Source: Thermodesulfatator indicus DSM 15286 (lineage in GTDB: Bacteria; Desulfobacterota; Thermodesulfobacteria; Thermodesulfobacteriales; Thermodesulfatatoraceae). Taken from it: DNA of 64,000 nt. Location of the stretch: NCBI RefSeq assembly GCF_000217795.1, contig NC_015681.1, positions 1,727,244-1,791,243 on the forward strand, given 5' to 3'. Under the pieces are notes generated by a model, which was given only the letters and a program-made list of their open reading frames with translations, had not been told where the DNA came from and ran no database searches. Of the stretch, positions 51,848 to 61,524 are shown piece by piece; the first letter of the stretch is position 1, and every line of letters begins with the position of its first letter. Both the position numbers and the translations under genes were made by a program.

Positions 51848-53370
51848 CCGCCTCCTCCAGGGGTGCGTATCTCTATTACGTCACCAGGAGCAACTTTAAG
51901 GGTTACTTTTCCAGGAAGCTTACGTTTGCGACCTTCTTTTTCTAAGATGTTCTGACCACGGCGGCCGGGCTTCCCTCCGTAAAGTCCATAAGGGGCCAGG
52001 CGTCGCCTTTCCGAAAGAATAGTCACGGTTAATGGCTTTAGAAAACGAAAGCGCCTTATAAGGCCATCGCCGCCTCGAAATTTGCCTGTCCCCCCGGAGC
52101 GAGCACGCAGGCCATATCTTTCTACCAGCACGGGGAATTCCCTTTCAAGGGCTTCAATAGGGGTATTTAAGGTGTTGGTCATGTGGGTGTGCACGCCAGA
52201 AAGCCCTGGCTTCCCGGGCCTTGCGCCCATGCCTCCCCCTATGGTCTCGTAATAAGAAAAGTCTTCAGTACCAAAGGCAAAGTTGTTCATGCTACCACAG
52301 GAAGCCGCGGGTATTTCTTCAGGTATGGCCTGGGCTAAGGCCCCTAAAATAGTATCTACGATTCGCTGTGAAGTTTCTACGTTTCCAGCAGCTACTGGAG
52401 CAGGGTAGCGGGCGTCAACCACGGTTTCTGGCTCGGTAATAACCTCTAACGGTTCAAAAGCCCCCTGGTTTTGCGGAATATTTCCCCGCGCCAGGGCAAA
52501 AAATACGTAGTAAACTGCAGCACAGGTAACCGCATAAACAGCGTTTAGTCCCGTGGCCACCTGGTGGGCGCTGCCTTTAAAATCAATAATGGCCTTCTCT
52601 CCTTTGATGTTTACCCGCACTTTAATGGGAATGGGTTCTTTATTGAGTCCGTCATCATCTAAAAAATCTTCAAAATAATAAGAACCATCAGGAATTTCTT
52701 GAATTAGGGTTCGCATGTAAATCTCACTGTGATTGAGAAGCATGGCCAGCCGTTCTTTAAGAAAAGAAAGGCCGTACCTGGAAATAAGTTCTTTTAGACG
52801 CAGCTCCCCGCGGTGGAGGGCCGCGATCTGGGCCCTTAAATCGCCCTCACGTTCAGCCGGGTTTCTCACTTTCCTCAAGAAATCGCGAAAGAAAGTTTCA
52901 TTTAGTTCTCCGGTTTTGATGAGTTTTTGCGGGCGAATGAGAACACCTTCTTCTTCAATGTGAGTGGCAAGCGGCATAGAGCCTGGGGCCTTTCCGCCTA
53001 CATCGGCGTGATGGGCCCTGACCGTAAGATAGAAGGCTATTTCTTCTCCGTGGTAAACCGGTTTTATCAGGGTGATGTCTGGCAGATGGGTGCCGCCAGC
53101 GTAAGGGTCGTTGGTAATAGCCACATCTCCTGGATTCAAAGTAAGTGTCTCCCGCACCGCGGCTAGGGTGTGAGGCATGGCCCCAAGGTGCACGGGTATA
53201 TGAGCGGCCTGGGCGATAAGACGGCCTTTTCCATCAAAAATGGCACAGGAAAAGTCCCGCCGCTCTTTGATATTGGCCGAGAAAGACGACTTTTGCAGCA
53301 CTATGCCCATCTCTTCAGCAATGGCTGAAAGCAAGGAATTGAATATAGTGATTTCTATTTCTTCACGCAT
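51838..53370 (-). CDS. hydantoinase B/oxoprolinase-like protein
   Basis: The 510-residue protein resembles the HyuB subunit: SSFSANIKERRDFSCAIFD, then HIPVHLGAMPHTLAAVRE, NDPYAGGTHLPDITLI, NVETSQRIVDTILGALAQA, and SGGTGKFRGGDGLIR. HyuB works with HyuA to hydrolyse cyclic amides using ATP. No HyuA is adjacent, so it may act alone or the partner is elsewhere. It continues into HemW on the same strand. Confidence 0.9.
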   Translation of the reverse strand: MREEIEITIFNSLLSAIAEEMGIVLQKSSFSANIKERRDFSCAIFDGKGRLIAQAAHIPVHLGAMPHTLAAVRETLTLNPGDVAITNDPYAGGTHLPDITLIKPVYHGEEIAFYLTVRAHHADVGGKAPGSMPLATHIEEEGVLIRPQKLIKTGELNETFFRDFLRKVRNPAEREGDLRAQIAALHRGELRLKELISRYGLSFLKERLAMLLNHSEIYMRTLIQEIPDGSYYFEDFLDDDGLNKEPIPIKVRVNIKGEKAIIDFKGSAHQVATGLNAVYAVTCAAVYYVFFALARGNIPQNQGAFEPLEVITEPETVVDARYPAPVAAGNVETSQRIVDTILGALAQAIPEEIPAASCGSMNNFAFGTEDFSYYETIGGGMGARPGKPGLSGVHTHMTNTLNTPIEALEREFPVLVERYGLRARSGGTGKFRGGDGLIRRFRFLKPLTVTILSERRRLAPYGLYGGKPGRRGQNILEKEGRKRKLPGKVTLKVAPGDVIEIRTPGGGGWG

Positions 53371-54024
53371 TTAAAGCTCTCCGGCTACTTCTTTATGAAG
53401 ACGCTCAAAAAATTTTTCCATAAAACGGTAGCGTTCTTCGGCCAGACGACGGCCTTCTTCAGTAAGCAAGTGGTCTTTAATTCTAGAAAGCTTGAGTTTG
53501 AATTCCCGCCAGGCCGTATCTTCTCGGGAATAAGATTCGGTCTTAGAAAGATCAACTTCGGGGTTATGGAGCCTTGCTCCCACTTCCCCGGCAAAGAGAA
53601 AGGCCCGGCCAATGCCTACGGCCCCCAGGGCATCAAGTTTATCCGCATCAAAAAGGACTTTGGCTTCAAGGGTTTTAGGCCGCACTTTGCTCCGAAAACG
53701 ATGGGTGGCTATGGCCTCAGCTACCTTTTCAATGAAATCAGCCGGCAATTTGTAACGGGCAAGTATTTTCTTTACCTGTTCAGCCCCGTAAGCGGCGTGG
53801 CACACTTGGCCTTTGGTGCGCTTTTCTTCAGCCCGGCCTATATCGTGAAAAAGCGCGGCTACTTTAACCACGTCAAGGTCTGCTCCTTCTGCCTTGGCCA
53901 GGTGTTCAGCCAGGCGTAAAACGCGCATTACGTGGTCAAACCGATGGCTTCCGCCGTTTGCCTCGTAAAGGCGTTCAGCTTCCTTTAGCAAATTTTTCCA
54001 GAGTTTTTCGTTTACGATTCCCAC
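53371..54024 (-). CDS. HD domain phosphohydrolase (YedJ-like)
   Basis: The HD superfamily motif is VAALFHDIGRAEE with paired residues SHRFDHVMRVLRLAEHLA and AIATHRFRSK, then LFDADKLDALGAVGIGRAF, typical of YedJ-like hydrolases. The GTG at 54024 is chosen; the frame continues to 54084, but that extension is antisense to the polA start. No clear ribosome site. Substrate unknown, probably a nucleotide-like phosphate. Confidence 0.85.
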   Translation of the reverse strand: MGIVNEKLWKNLLKEAERLYEANGGSHRFDHVMRVLRLAEHLAKAEGADLDVVKVAALFHDIGRAEEKRTKGQVCHAAYGAEQVKKILARYKLPADFIEKVAEAIATHRFRSKVRPKTLEAKVLFDADKLDALGAVGIGRAFLFAGEVGARLHNPEVDLSKTESYSREDTAWREFKLKLSRIKDHLLTEEGRRLAEERYRFMEKFFERLHKEVAGEL

Positions 54025-54075
54025 TAAAAAGATTAGTAACAAGAGAGAACAAATTTGCAAATGGGTAGGAAGTTT

Positions 54076-56787
54076 ATGGCTCAAAAAAGTTTGTTTCCTA
54101 AAAAATTACCATTTAAAGATGATAAAGACCCCATCTTCGTTATTGACGGGAGTTCTTTTGTTTACCGGGCTTACTATGCCATAAGAGGGCATCTATCAAA
54201 CCGCAAAGGGCTCCCAACCAAGGCGGTCTTTGGGTTTACCCAGATGCTTTTAAAGCTTTTGCGTGAGATGAACCCTGAGTATGTGGTGGTGTGCTTTGAC
54301 GCCAAAGGGCCTACTTTTCGCCACGAGATGTACAAAGAATACAAAGCCAACCGCCCACCCATGCCAGATGATCTTTCCGTCCAGATTCCCTATATCAAAG
54401 AGGTAACCAGGGCCTTTGGAGTCCCTATTCTTGAAATAGAAGGCTTTGAAGCTGACGATCTCATCGCCGCTATTGCCACTCGTATGGAAAGACCAATTGT
54501 CATCGTTGGTGGAGATAAAGATTTGTTCCCCCTTATTTCAGAGAAAGTTGTCATGTGGGACCCCATGAAAGACGAACTGATTGACGAAAGCTGGATAAAG
54601 AAACGTTTTGGCATTGAACCTAAAAAGCTCCTTGATGTAAGGGCCCTTGCCGGCGATAGCATTGATAACGTGCCAGGGGTTCCGGGTATTGGTGAAAAAA
54701 CGGCCCTAAGGCTCATAAAAGAATACGGTTCCCTTGAAGAAGTCCTTAACCATGCCGAAGAAATAAAACAAAAGCGCTTGCGTGAAAACCTCATCAAACA
54801 CGCCGGAGACGCCCTTATTTCCAAAAAACTGGTTGAGCTTGAGGCCAAAGCCCCAATCCCCCTTGAGCCTGATTTTTACCGCAAACGGCCATTAAATGCC
54901 CTAAAACTAAGGGAACTCTTCCTTGAGCTTGAATTTAAAAAGCTCTTAAAGGAACTTCCAGCTACTAAAACCCTTTCGTATGACCAGTACGAGCTGGTTC
55001 TTGACCCGGATAAAGTAAAAGAAATTGTAGAAAAGGCCAAAGGGGCCGAAGTGGTGGCTATTGACCTTGAAAGTGATACGAAAGACCCCATGCGTGGGAA
55101 AATAGTAGGGGTCTCGCTTTGTTTTAACCCGCCCAAAGCCTATTATTTCCCTTTTAGACATGAAGGCCTTGAGGCCCAAAAGCAGCTTCCCTGGGAGGCC
55201 TTTACTCATCTGGCCAGCCTCATTGAAGACCCCTCAGTTAAAAAGATAGGCCACAATATCAAGTATGACTTGATTATTCTTGCTCGCTACGGCGTAACTT
55301 TAAAGGGCCTTGAAGGGGATACCATGCTGGCTTCGTATCTCCTTGATCCAACACGTCGTACCCACGGCCTTGATGAGCTGGCCGAAGAGGTCCTGGGGCA
55401 TACCATGATTTCTTACAAGGAAGTGACTAAAGAACTGGCCAAAGGAGAGAGCTTTGCCAGGGTCCCTCTTGAAAAGGCAAAAGTTTACGCCTGTGAAGAC
55501 GCCCACGTTACCTATCTGCTTTATCAATATTTCTGGCCCAAACTCAAAGAGGAAAGCCTCTGGAAGGTCTTTACGGAAATTGATCGACCTTTAATAGAAG
55601 TTTTGGCCCACATGGAAATGGTAGGTATTAAGATTGACACCGCCTATCTTAGAGGACTTTCGCGAGAAATGGCTGAAAAGTTAAAGGAGCTTGAAGAAAA
55701 AATTTACACCCTGGCTGGTGAAAAATTTAATATCAATTCCAGCAAACAACTGGGCCAGATTTTATTTGAAAAGCTAAAACTCCCTACGGTTAAAAAGACC
55801 CCAAAAAAAACGGCCTATTCAACGGATAACGAAGTATTAGAGGAACTTTCTGCGGTCCACGAACTTCCGCGTCTGATACTTGAGTATAGAACTCTGGCTA
55901 AACTCAAATCTACTTATGTTGATGCCCTCCCGAAGATGGTTAATCCTGAAACTGGTCGTCTTCATACTTCCTTTAACCAGACGGTTACGGCCACTGGAAG
56001 ACTTTCAAGCAGTGACCCTAATCTTCAAAATATTCCTGTGCGTGGTGAAGAGGGGCTTAAGATTCGCCAGGCCTTTGTGCCGGAGGAGGGCTTTCTTTTT
56101 CTCTCAGCTGACTATTCTCAGATTGATCTGCGAGTTTTAGCCCATTACTCGGGAGATGAAACCTTGATTAAGGCCTTCTGGCAGGGGGAAGACATTCACC
56201 GGCGCACGGCTGCAGAAATTTTTGGTATCCCGCCAGAAGAAGTAACTCCTGAGATGCGGCGTATGGCCAAGACTATAAACTTTGGCATTGTTTACGGCAT
56301 GAGTCCTTACGGTCTGGCGAAAGAACTCAAAATTGGCCGCCGTGAGGCCAAGGCCTTTATTGAGCGCTATTTTGAACGCTACCCAGGTGTGAAACGCTAT
56401 ATGGAACAAATCGTGGCTGAAGCCCGAGAAAAGGGCTACGTGGAGACCCTTTTCGGACGCAAAAGGCCTCTTCCTGACATCAATAGCCCTAATCGTACGG
56501 CGCGCGAGTTTGCCGAGCGCACGGCTATAAACACTCCTATTCAGGGGACAGCCGCTGATATTATCAAGCTCGCCATGATAAAAATTCACCGGATTTTTAA
56601 AGAAAAAGGCTTTGGGACAAGGATGCTTCTTCAGGTGCACGACGAACTTCTTTTTGAAGTGCCTGAAAAAGAGATTGAAGAAATCCAGCCAATTGTCCGA
56701 CAAATCATGGAAGGAGTGGTTGAATTGAAGGTTCCTCTAAAAGTAAACCTGGCAATAGGGAAAAATTGGGCAGAGGCAAAGGCATGA
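54076..56787 (+). CDS. polA: DNA polymerase I
   Basis: About 903 residues with all three domains. The 5' nuclease begins PIFVIDGSSFVYRAYYAIRGH and has VGGDKDLFPLI and GIGEKTALRLIKEYG. The 3'-5' proofreading domain looks intact: VVAIDLESD, then GHNIKYDLIIL, and YACEDAHVTYLLY. The polymerase domain shows LSADYSQIDLRVLAHYSG, RRMAKTINFGIVYGMSPYGLA and LQVHDELLFEVP. ATG 54076 follows AGGA by five bases; frames from 54055 or 54061 are possible. It acts in repair and Okazaki processing. Confidence 0.97.
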   Translation: MAQKSLFPKKLPFKDDKDPIFVIDGSSFVYRAYYAIRGHLSNRKGLPTKAVFGFTQMLLKLLREMNPEYVVVCFDAKGPTFRHEMYKEYKANRPPMPDDLSVQIPYIKEVTRAFGVPILEIEGFEADDLIAAIATRMERPIVIVGGDKDLFPLISEKVVMWDPMKDELIDESWIKKRFGIEPKKLLDVRALAGDSIDNVPGVPGIGEKTALRLIKEYGSLEEVLNHAEEIKQKRLRENLIKHAGDALISKKLVELEAKAPIPLEPDFYRKRPLNALKLRELFLELEFKKLLKELPATKTLSYDQYELVLDPDKVKEIVEKAKGAEVVAIDLESDTKDPMRGKIVGVSLCFNPPKAYYFPFRHEGLEAQKQLPWEAFTHLASLIEDPSVKKIGHNIKYDLIILARYGVTLKGLEGDTMLASYLLDPTRRTHGLDELAEEVLGHTMISYKEVTKELAKGESFARVPLEKAKVYACEDAHVTYLLYQYFWPKLKEESLWKVFTEIDRPLIEVLAHMEMVGIKIDTAYLRGLSREMAEKLKELEEKIYTLAGEKFNINSSKQLGQILFEKLKLPTVKKTPKKTAYSTDNEVLEELSAVHELPRLILEYRTLAKLKSTYVDALPKMVNPETGRLHTSFNQTVTATGRLSSSDPNLQNIPVRGEEGLKIRQAFVPEEGFLFLSADYSQIDLRVLAHYSGDETLIKAFWQGEDIHRRTAAEIFGIPPEEVTPEMRRMAKTINFGIVYGMSPYGLAKELKIGRREAKAFIERYFERYPGVKRYMEQIVAEAREKGYVETLFGRKRPLPDINSPNRTAREFAERTAINTPIQGTAADIIKLAMIKIHRIFKEKGFGTRMLLQVHDELLFEVPEKEIEEIQPIVRQIMEGVVELKVPLKVNLAIGKNWAEAKA

Positions 56788-57473
56788 GCTGGCAGTATTT
56801 TGACCAGGGCTACGAACGCACTACAGACAAAAGAATTATAGAGATTTTGCTAAAAGATTTGAAAGAAAACGCCTACTGGGTGCAGTTTGCCACGGCGGGT
56901 TTCCGTTCTGGGCCGACTATTTTGGTTAAAGTTAACAAAAATAGACTCTTTTTTGACTTGCCTCGCCCCTGGCGCGATGACTTAAAAATAGCCAGGATTA
57001 TCTATCAAGACGGCGATAAGATTCATCATTCCTTCAAAGTTAGGATATTGGGTACTGATTATGAAGAGAATCTGGTCATCACTGATGTTCCTAAAGAATA
57101 CTTCCGTCTGGAGAGGCGCCGCTTTTATCGGGTAAGCACCCCTGACGGTTCTAAAGCTACTTTTGAATACAAAGGGAAGGAATATACCGGAGACGTGGTT
57201 GATATAAGTGCCTGTGGCACGGCCATTGTTCTTCCTAAGAAGGAAACCCTTGCTGTAGGTGATTTGATTGAAAATCTGGTTTTAAATTTGAACCTTTCGG
57301 CCAATAAGCCTTATGACCAGGAGCTACGGGTGGCCAAGGCCAGGATTGCCCGTGAAGTGCCTCGCGGACCTAAAAAACTTTACGGCATTGAATTTCTTTT
57401 TGAAAACGAAAGGGAAAGAGAACCCTTTTTGCGTTACACCATCCGCCGCGAAATAGAACTGAGAAAGCCCTAA
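56784..57473 (+). CDS. PilZ-domain protein (YcgR-like)
   Basis: About 229 residues. An N-terminal YcgR-like flagellar-brake domain (about 1-110) is followed by a PilZ domain starting RRRFYRVSTP (the RxxxR c-di-GMP motif) and VVDISACGTAI (the D/NxSxxG motif). It should bind cyclic di-GMP and modulate motility or adhesion, so it pairs logically with the HD-GYP protein at 2.9 kb. ATG overlaps the polA stop (ATGA) after GAGG. Confidence 0.9.
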   Translation: MSWQYFDQGYERTTDKRIIEILLKDLKENAYWVQFATAGFRSGPTILVKVNKNRLFFDLPRPWRDDLKIARIIYQDGDKIHHSFKVRILGTDYEENLVITDVPKEYFRLERRRFYRVSTPDGSKATFEYKGKEYTGDVVDISACGTAIVLPKKETLAVGDLIENLVLNLNLSANKPYDQELRVAKARIAREVPRGPKKLYGIEFLFENEREREPFLRYTIRREIELRKP

Positions 57474-57548
57474 ATTTTTGCATAGCTAATATTCTACCTG
57501 TGGTGAGAGGAGAGGCCCTAGGTGTCAATGGTCAAAAAATTTTGGGTA

Positions 57549-57764
57549 ACAGCCATTTATCCTTAGCCCTTAGCCATAAGTCCTTAGCCATTCCGTCACT
57601 GCGAGGAGCGAATGAGCGACGAAGCAGACCCTGAGATTGCTTCGCCTCTGATGGGGCTCGCAATGACACCCCTCATTGTCACTGCGAGGAGCACCCTCTT
57701 CTGTCACTGCGAGGAGCACTCCCACCCGTCACTGCGAGCGTAGCGAAGCAGTCTCTAACGGTTA
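57549..57764. repeat. REP cluster after the PilZ gene
   Basis: The 317-base gap 57474-57790 has no gene. An AGCCAT micro-repeat block (57549-57596) precedes at least five GTCACTGCGAGGAGC-type units at about 57595, 57677, 57707 and 57728, some paired with CGAAGCAGTCTC. Confidence 0.85.
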
Positions 57765-57790
57765 TGCGTAGTATAGCTTCACTTTGGCTC

Positions 57791-58552
57791 TCACGATGTC
57801 TTTTTATCTTTTTCGCGTAAATGCCAGAGTAGGTTGCGGCAAAAACCCTGAATAATACGCACTTCCTGCGAAGTTAATTCTAAACGCGAAAGAAACCGCC
57901 TTATAGTAGTCATCCAGAGGGTAACGTTATCATGGGGCACGTAATCAATGGCCTCAAGGGTTTCTTTCAAAAGGCGATACATGGGTTCAAGCTCAGCCGA
58001 GGTAGCAAGCTTTGGCTTTTTAAAAGGAACTTCTACTTCCTGATTAAAAAGCTCATAAAGGATAATGACCACGGCTTGGGCTACATTTAAAGAAGCCGCT
58101 TCAGTAGTAGGAATGGTTACCACCCGGTGGCAATGGTAAAGGTCTTCATTGGTAAGACCCCAGCGTTCGTTGCCGAAAAGTATAGCGATTTTATTGTTTT
58201 GAGAAAGAGTAACCAGGTCAGGAGCTGCTTCTCTTATGGTTTCAAAAACCTTGCGCTGGCGGCCAAGGCGAGCGGTAGTACCTACAACGTAGTTAAAGGG
58301 AGCCAGGGCTTCTTCCAGATTTTCAAAAATTTTTATGTTTTCAAGAACAGGTAAGCCACTTTTGGTGGCCATGGCTTGCATCTTTTCCCGGTCCAGACTT
58401 TTAGGCTTTACCACTATGAGGTCTTTTACCCCAAAATTAGCACAGGCCCTGGCGGCTGAGCCTATGTTTTCAGGATATAAGGTCTCTACCAAAACTACCG
58501 CTATGTTTTCCATTTTAGCGGTAGTTCTTTGTGCTCGTGGGCGAATTTGCAT
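57791..58552 (-). CDS. SpoU-family tRNA/rRNA methyltransferase, TrmJ-like
   Basis: The 253-residue SPOUT enzyme matches TrmJ-like 2'-O-methyltransferases: IAVVLVETLYPENIGSAARACANFG (motif 1), ILFGNERWGLTNEDL (motif 2) and IPTTEAASLNVAQAVVIILYEL (motif 3). The start follows the fabH stop by two bases; Met14 (58513) fits the family N-terminus but lacks a ribosome site. E. coli TrmJ modifies residue 32 of tRNAs; the substrate here is inferred. Confidence 0.9.
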   Translation of the reverse strand: MQIRPRAQRTTAKMENIAVVLVETLYPENIGSAARACANFGVKDLIVVKPKSLDREKMQAMATKSGLPVLENIKIFENLEEALAPFNYVVGTTARLGRQRKVFETIREAAPDLVTLSQNNKIAILFGNERWGLTNEDLYHCHRVVTIPTTEAASLNVAQAVVIILYELFNQEVEVPFKKPKLATSAELEPMYRLLKETLEAIDYVPHDNVTLWMTTIRRFLSRLELTSQEVRIIQGFCRNLLWHLREKDKKTS

Positions 58553-58554
58553 AC

Positions 58555-59538
58555 TTACCAGCGGATAAGGGCGCTCGCCCAGGTGAAGCCACCACCAAAG
58601 GCCACCAAAAGAACCAAGTTTCCTGGTTTAAGCCGGCCTTCTTCTTCGGCTTCAGCTAGGGCTAAGGGGATACTTGCCGCTGAGGTGTTGCCGTACTTGT
58701 GAACATTTACATAGACCTTTTCCCGCGGAAGTCCGAGTCTCTCACGCAGGGCTTCAATTATTCTGATATTGGCTTGATGAGGCACTACCAATGCCAAGTC
58801 ATCTGGTGAACAATTGTTCTTTTGAAGGGCCTCAAGGGCTACTTCTTCCATGGCCCTTACCGCGTGTTTAAAAACTTCTCTTCCTTGCATGCGGATGAAG
58901 TATTCTTCTCGTGGTAAATCATCACTGCAAGGGGGATAAAGAGAGCCACAGCCTTTTATGGTCAAAAGATGCCAGAGGCTTCCGTCAGCGTGGAGGTGAG
59001 TGGACAAAACCCCTCGGTTATCTTCTGGCCCAGTCAAAACCGCGGCCCCTGCACCATCACCAAAAAGTACACAGGTGGTGCGGTCTTCCCAGTTGACTTT
59101 GTGGGAGAGCACTTCGCTACCGATAACCAGGATTTTTTTACTAGGGTCAACTCTTATGAATTGGTCAGCGATGGAAACACCGTAGATGAACCCAGAACAA
59201 GTGGCTGCTACATCAAAGGCGCCGGCATTTTTAGCACCAAGCTGGTCCTGTACCAATACGGCCACTGAGGGCATGAGATAGTCAGGCGTCAAGGTAGCCA
59301 CAATGATTAAATCCAGTTCTTCAGGGGCAATCTCTGCCTTGGCCAGGGCCTTTTTAGCCGCTTCTACGGCCAGTTTGCTATTTGACTCCCCAGGCCCTAC
59401 GATATGTCTTTCTTTTATGCCTGTGCGCTGGGTAATCCATTCGTCACTGGTGTCAACCATTTTTTCAAGGTCCTGGTTAGTCAAAACTCGTGACGGAAGA
59501 GCCACCCCCAACCCTTTGAACATAGCACCAGTTTTCAT
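58555..59538 (-). CDS. fabH: 3-oxoacyl-ACP synthase III
   Basis: It starts fatty acid synthesis by condensing acyl-CoA with malonyl-ACP. The catalytic triad is Cys in VAATCSGFIYG (about 112), His in VPHQANIRI (about 240) and Asn in KYGNTSAASIP (about 270). 327 residues is standard. It overlaps plsX by four bases. Confidence 0.96.
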   Translation of the reverse strand: MKTGAMFKGLGVALPSRVLTNQDLEKMVDTSDEWITQRTGIKERHIVGPGESNSKLAVEAAKKALAKAEIAPEELDLIIVATLTPDYLMPSVAVLVQDQLGAKNAGAFDVAATCSGFIYGVSIADQFIRVDPSKKILVIGSEVLSHKVNWEDRTTCVLFGDGAGAAVLTGPEDNRGVLSTHLHADGSLWHLLTIKGCGSLYPPCSDDLPREEYFIRMQGREVFKHAVRAMEEVALEALQKNNCSPDDLALVVPHQANIRIIEALRERLGLPREKVYVNVHKYGNTSAASIPLALAEAEEEGRLKPGNLVLLVAFGGGFTWASALIRW

Positions 59539-60563
59539 TTTTCACTAACCTGCTCTAAATTTTTAGATTGAGATTCAGCCTCTAGGGCTTCTTTAATTTT
59601 ATCGGTAATATTTTGTTTAACAAAACCAAGGGCCGTGCGCAGGGCATTTTTAATGGCCTTGGCGTCTGAACGGCCGTGGGTAATTATCACCTCTCCATTA
59701 ACACCTAAAAGTGGAGCGCCGCCTCTCTCACGCCAGTCAATAAATTTTTTGAATTTTTTAAGGGCAGGTCTGGCCAGCGTAAAACCAAGGACGGCTAATT
59801 TGTGTTTCTTGATTTCTTTGGCCATCATGGTCATCAAAGTTTCAGCTAGACCTTCAGAGAGTTTTAAGCACACGTTTCCCACAAAGCCGTCACAAACAAT
59901 GACTTCTACGTCTCCGCGGAAAAAATCACGCCCTTCAATATTGCCAGCGTAGTTAAGCCTGCTCTTTTTTAAGAGGTCATGAGTTTGTTTAACTAAAGTG
60001 TTGCCCTTGCCGCTTTCTTCACCAATGGAGAGAAGACCAATTCTAGGGGATTTGTAACCGAGGATCCTTTCGGCAAAGACGTTTCCCATGTAAGCAAATT
60101 GCAAAAGATGACGTGGTTTACAATCCACATTAGCCCCAGAATCAATGAGTACAGCGTAGCCTTTTATGGTAGGGAGCACGGTGGCAATGGCTGGTCTTGA
60201 AACGCCTTTTAATCGTCCCAGTACAAAAAGGGCGGTTACCAGTACGGCTCCGGAATTCCCCGCGCTTACTACAGCTTTGGCCTCTTGCTCTTTTACCAGT
60301 TCAAAGGCCTTTCTAATAGAAGAATCGGGCTTGTTGCGGAGGGCCTCTATAGGAGACTCATCCATGCCAACTATTTGGCTGGCAGGGACTATTTTTAGAC
60401 GCTTATGGGATTTTTTTTTGAGAAGAGGGGTTAAAACCTCGGGTTTACCTACCAGATAAACCCCTAATTCGGAAAATTCTTTAACTGCCCAGAGCGCTCC
60501 TTCTATCGTGGCCTGGGGGGCAAAATCACCCCCCATAGCGTCTAAGGCTACCCAAATAGCCAC
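59535..60563 (-). CDS. plsX: phosphate acyltransferase
   Basis: PlsX converts acyl-ACP to acyl-phosphate for phosphatidate synthesis at the membrane. VALDAMGGDFAPQATIEGA opens it. VSAGNSGAVLVTALFVLGRLKGVSRPAIATVLP and LIDSGANVDCKPRHLLQFA are core motifs. 342 residues is normal. It sits between rpmF and fabH in the widely conserved cluster. Confidence 0.97.
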   Translation of the reverse strand: MAIWVALDAMGGDFAPQATIEGALWAVKEFSELGVYLVGKPEVLTPLLKKKSHKRLKIVPASQIVGMDESPIEALRNKPDSSIRKAFELVKEQEAKAVVSAGNSGAVLVTALFVLGRLKGVSRPAIATVLPTIKGYAVLIDSGANVDCKPRHLLQFAYMGNVFAERILGYKSPRIGLLSIGEESGKGNTLVKQTHDLLKKSRLNYAGNIEGRDFFRGDVEVIVCDGFVGNVCLKLSEGLAETLMTMMAKEIKKHKLAVLGFTLARPALKKFKKFIDWRERGGAPLLGVNGEVIITHGRSDAKAIKNALRTALGFVKQNITDKIKEALEAESQSKNLEQVSEK

Positions 60564-60566
60564 CTT

Positions 60567-60755
60567 CTAAAGCTCCTCTTCCTCCATGCTCAAGAATACT
60601 TTACCCCGATAAGTGCCACATGAAGGGCAAACACGATGAGGAAGTTTGGGTGACTTACACTTGGGGCACACGCTTACCGCTGGCGCTTTAAGACTTTTGT
60701 GAGCCCGACGCATACCACGACGAGAACGAGAAGATTTTCTCTTAGGTACTGCCAT
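60567..60755 (-). CDS. rpmF: 50S ribosomal protein L32 (zinc-ribbon form)
   Basis: The 62-residue protein begins [19 protein letters not shown] and has the zinc-binding pairs CPKCKSPK and CPSCGTYRG. It lies four bases upstream of plsX. An AGGAGG-type site precedes the ATG. Confidence 0.97.
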   Translation of the reverse strand: MAVPKRKSSRSRRGMRRAHKSLKAPAVSVCPKCKSPKLPHRVCPSCGTYRGKVFLSMEEEEL

Positions 60756-60783
60756 TTTTGCCGAACCTCCTTTCTTCCAAAAA

Positions 60784-61320
60784 CTAGCCAGATGAGGCCA
60801 TAAGCTTCTTTAGAACTGCAAAGGGGGATTCTCGCACGTCTCTTTTACATTGGCAAGCCCCTTCGTTCAAATCTTTACCACAAATAGGGCAAAGACCTTT
60901 ACATTTCTCATGACAGAGCTTACGCATGGGAATGGCTAAAAGTATCTCTTCACGGACCACTTCATCAACCTCTATGGTGTGACCATCAAAAAAGATGACG
61001 TCAAGGTCATCTTTAGTAAGTCTCAACTCTTCCTTCATGCGGGAAAGTACTGCCCGCGGTTCAAGGAGTACGTCGATTCTTCCCTTGATAGGGAAGGAAA
61101 ATTCTTTGAGACAGCGGTCACACGGAAGGGCTACTTCGGTCTCTACCTGCCCGGTAACTTTTACATCAATTCCCCAGCGCTGAAGGTGAACACTGGCCCG
61201 GATAGGCTTTAAAATGGGGTAGCAGTCTTTTATCAGGTCACCCCGTTTGTCTTCAAAGGCTATGTCTAACCCTTCAGGGGGAATATCTTCAAATTTAATT
61301 TTTAATTCGTCTCTATTCAT
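60784..61320 (-). CDS. DUF177/YceD-like protein
   Basis: About 178 residues. Family YceD lies beside rpmF in most bacteria and is implicated in 23S rRNA accumulation. [15 protein letters not shown] is the central motif. A C-terminal metal-like cluster reads [27 protein letters not shown] 61320 fits the family; a GTG six codons earlier (61338) is an alternative, and neither has a strong ribosome site. Confidence 0.88.
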   Translation of the reverse strand: MNRDELKIKFEDIPPEGLDIAFEDKRGDLIKDCYPILKPIRASVHLQRWGIDVKVTGQVETEVALPCDRCLKEFSFPIKGRIDVLLEPRAVLSRMKEELRLTKDDLDVIFFDGHTIEVDEVVREEILLAIPMRKLCHEKCKGLCPICGKDLNEGACQCKRDVRESPFAVLKKLMASSG

Positions 61321-61503
61321 AGCTTTAACTTTTGTCACAGAACAAATTGAATTCCTTTAGAAGCTTCTAAGAGGAATGATTCTATTTTACTGCAATTTTA
61401 CTCGAAATAAACCCCTGTAACTTTTTTGTCACGGATGGTTAGGATACCTTTTCGGCAGATTAAGTGATATTTGTGAGGGTTTTGTAAATGTTTCTGTGGA
61501 GAA

Positions 61504-61518
61504 GCCCCGTAAAGGGGC
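61504..61518 (-). terminator. hairpin after the FadL-type gene
   Basis: GCCCC (61504-61508) and GGGGC (61514-61518) form a 5-bp stem with a five-base loop, just past the porin stop. In the transcript UUCUCC follows, so the U run is weak. Confidence 0.45.
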
Positions 61519-61524
61519 CTCTCG

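Noticed and set aside
54025-54084. N-terminal extension of the HD hydrolase
   Set aside because: It runs antisense to the start of polA, codes a hydrophobic stretch unlike the family, and lacks a ribosome site.
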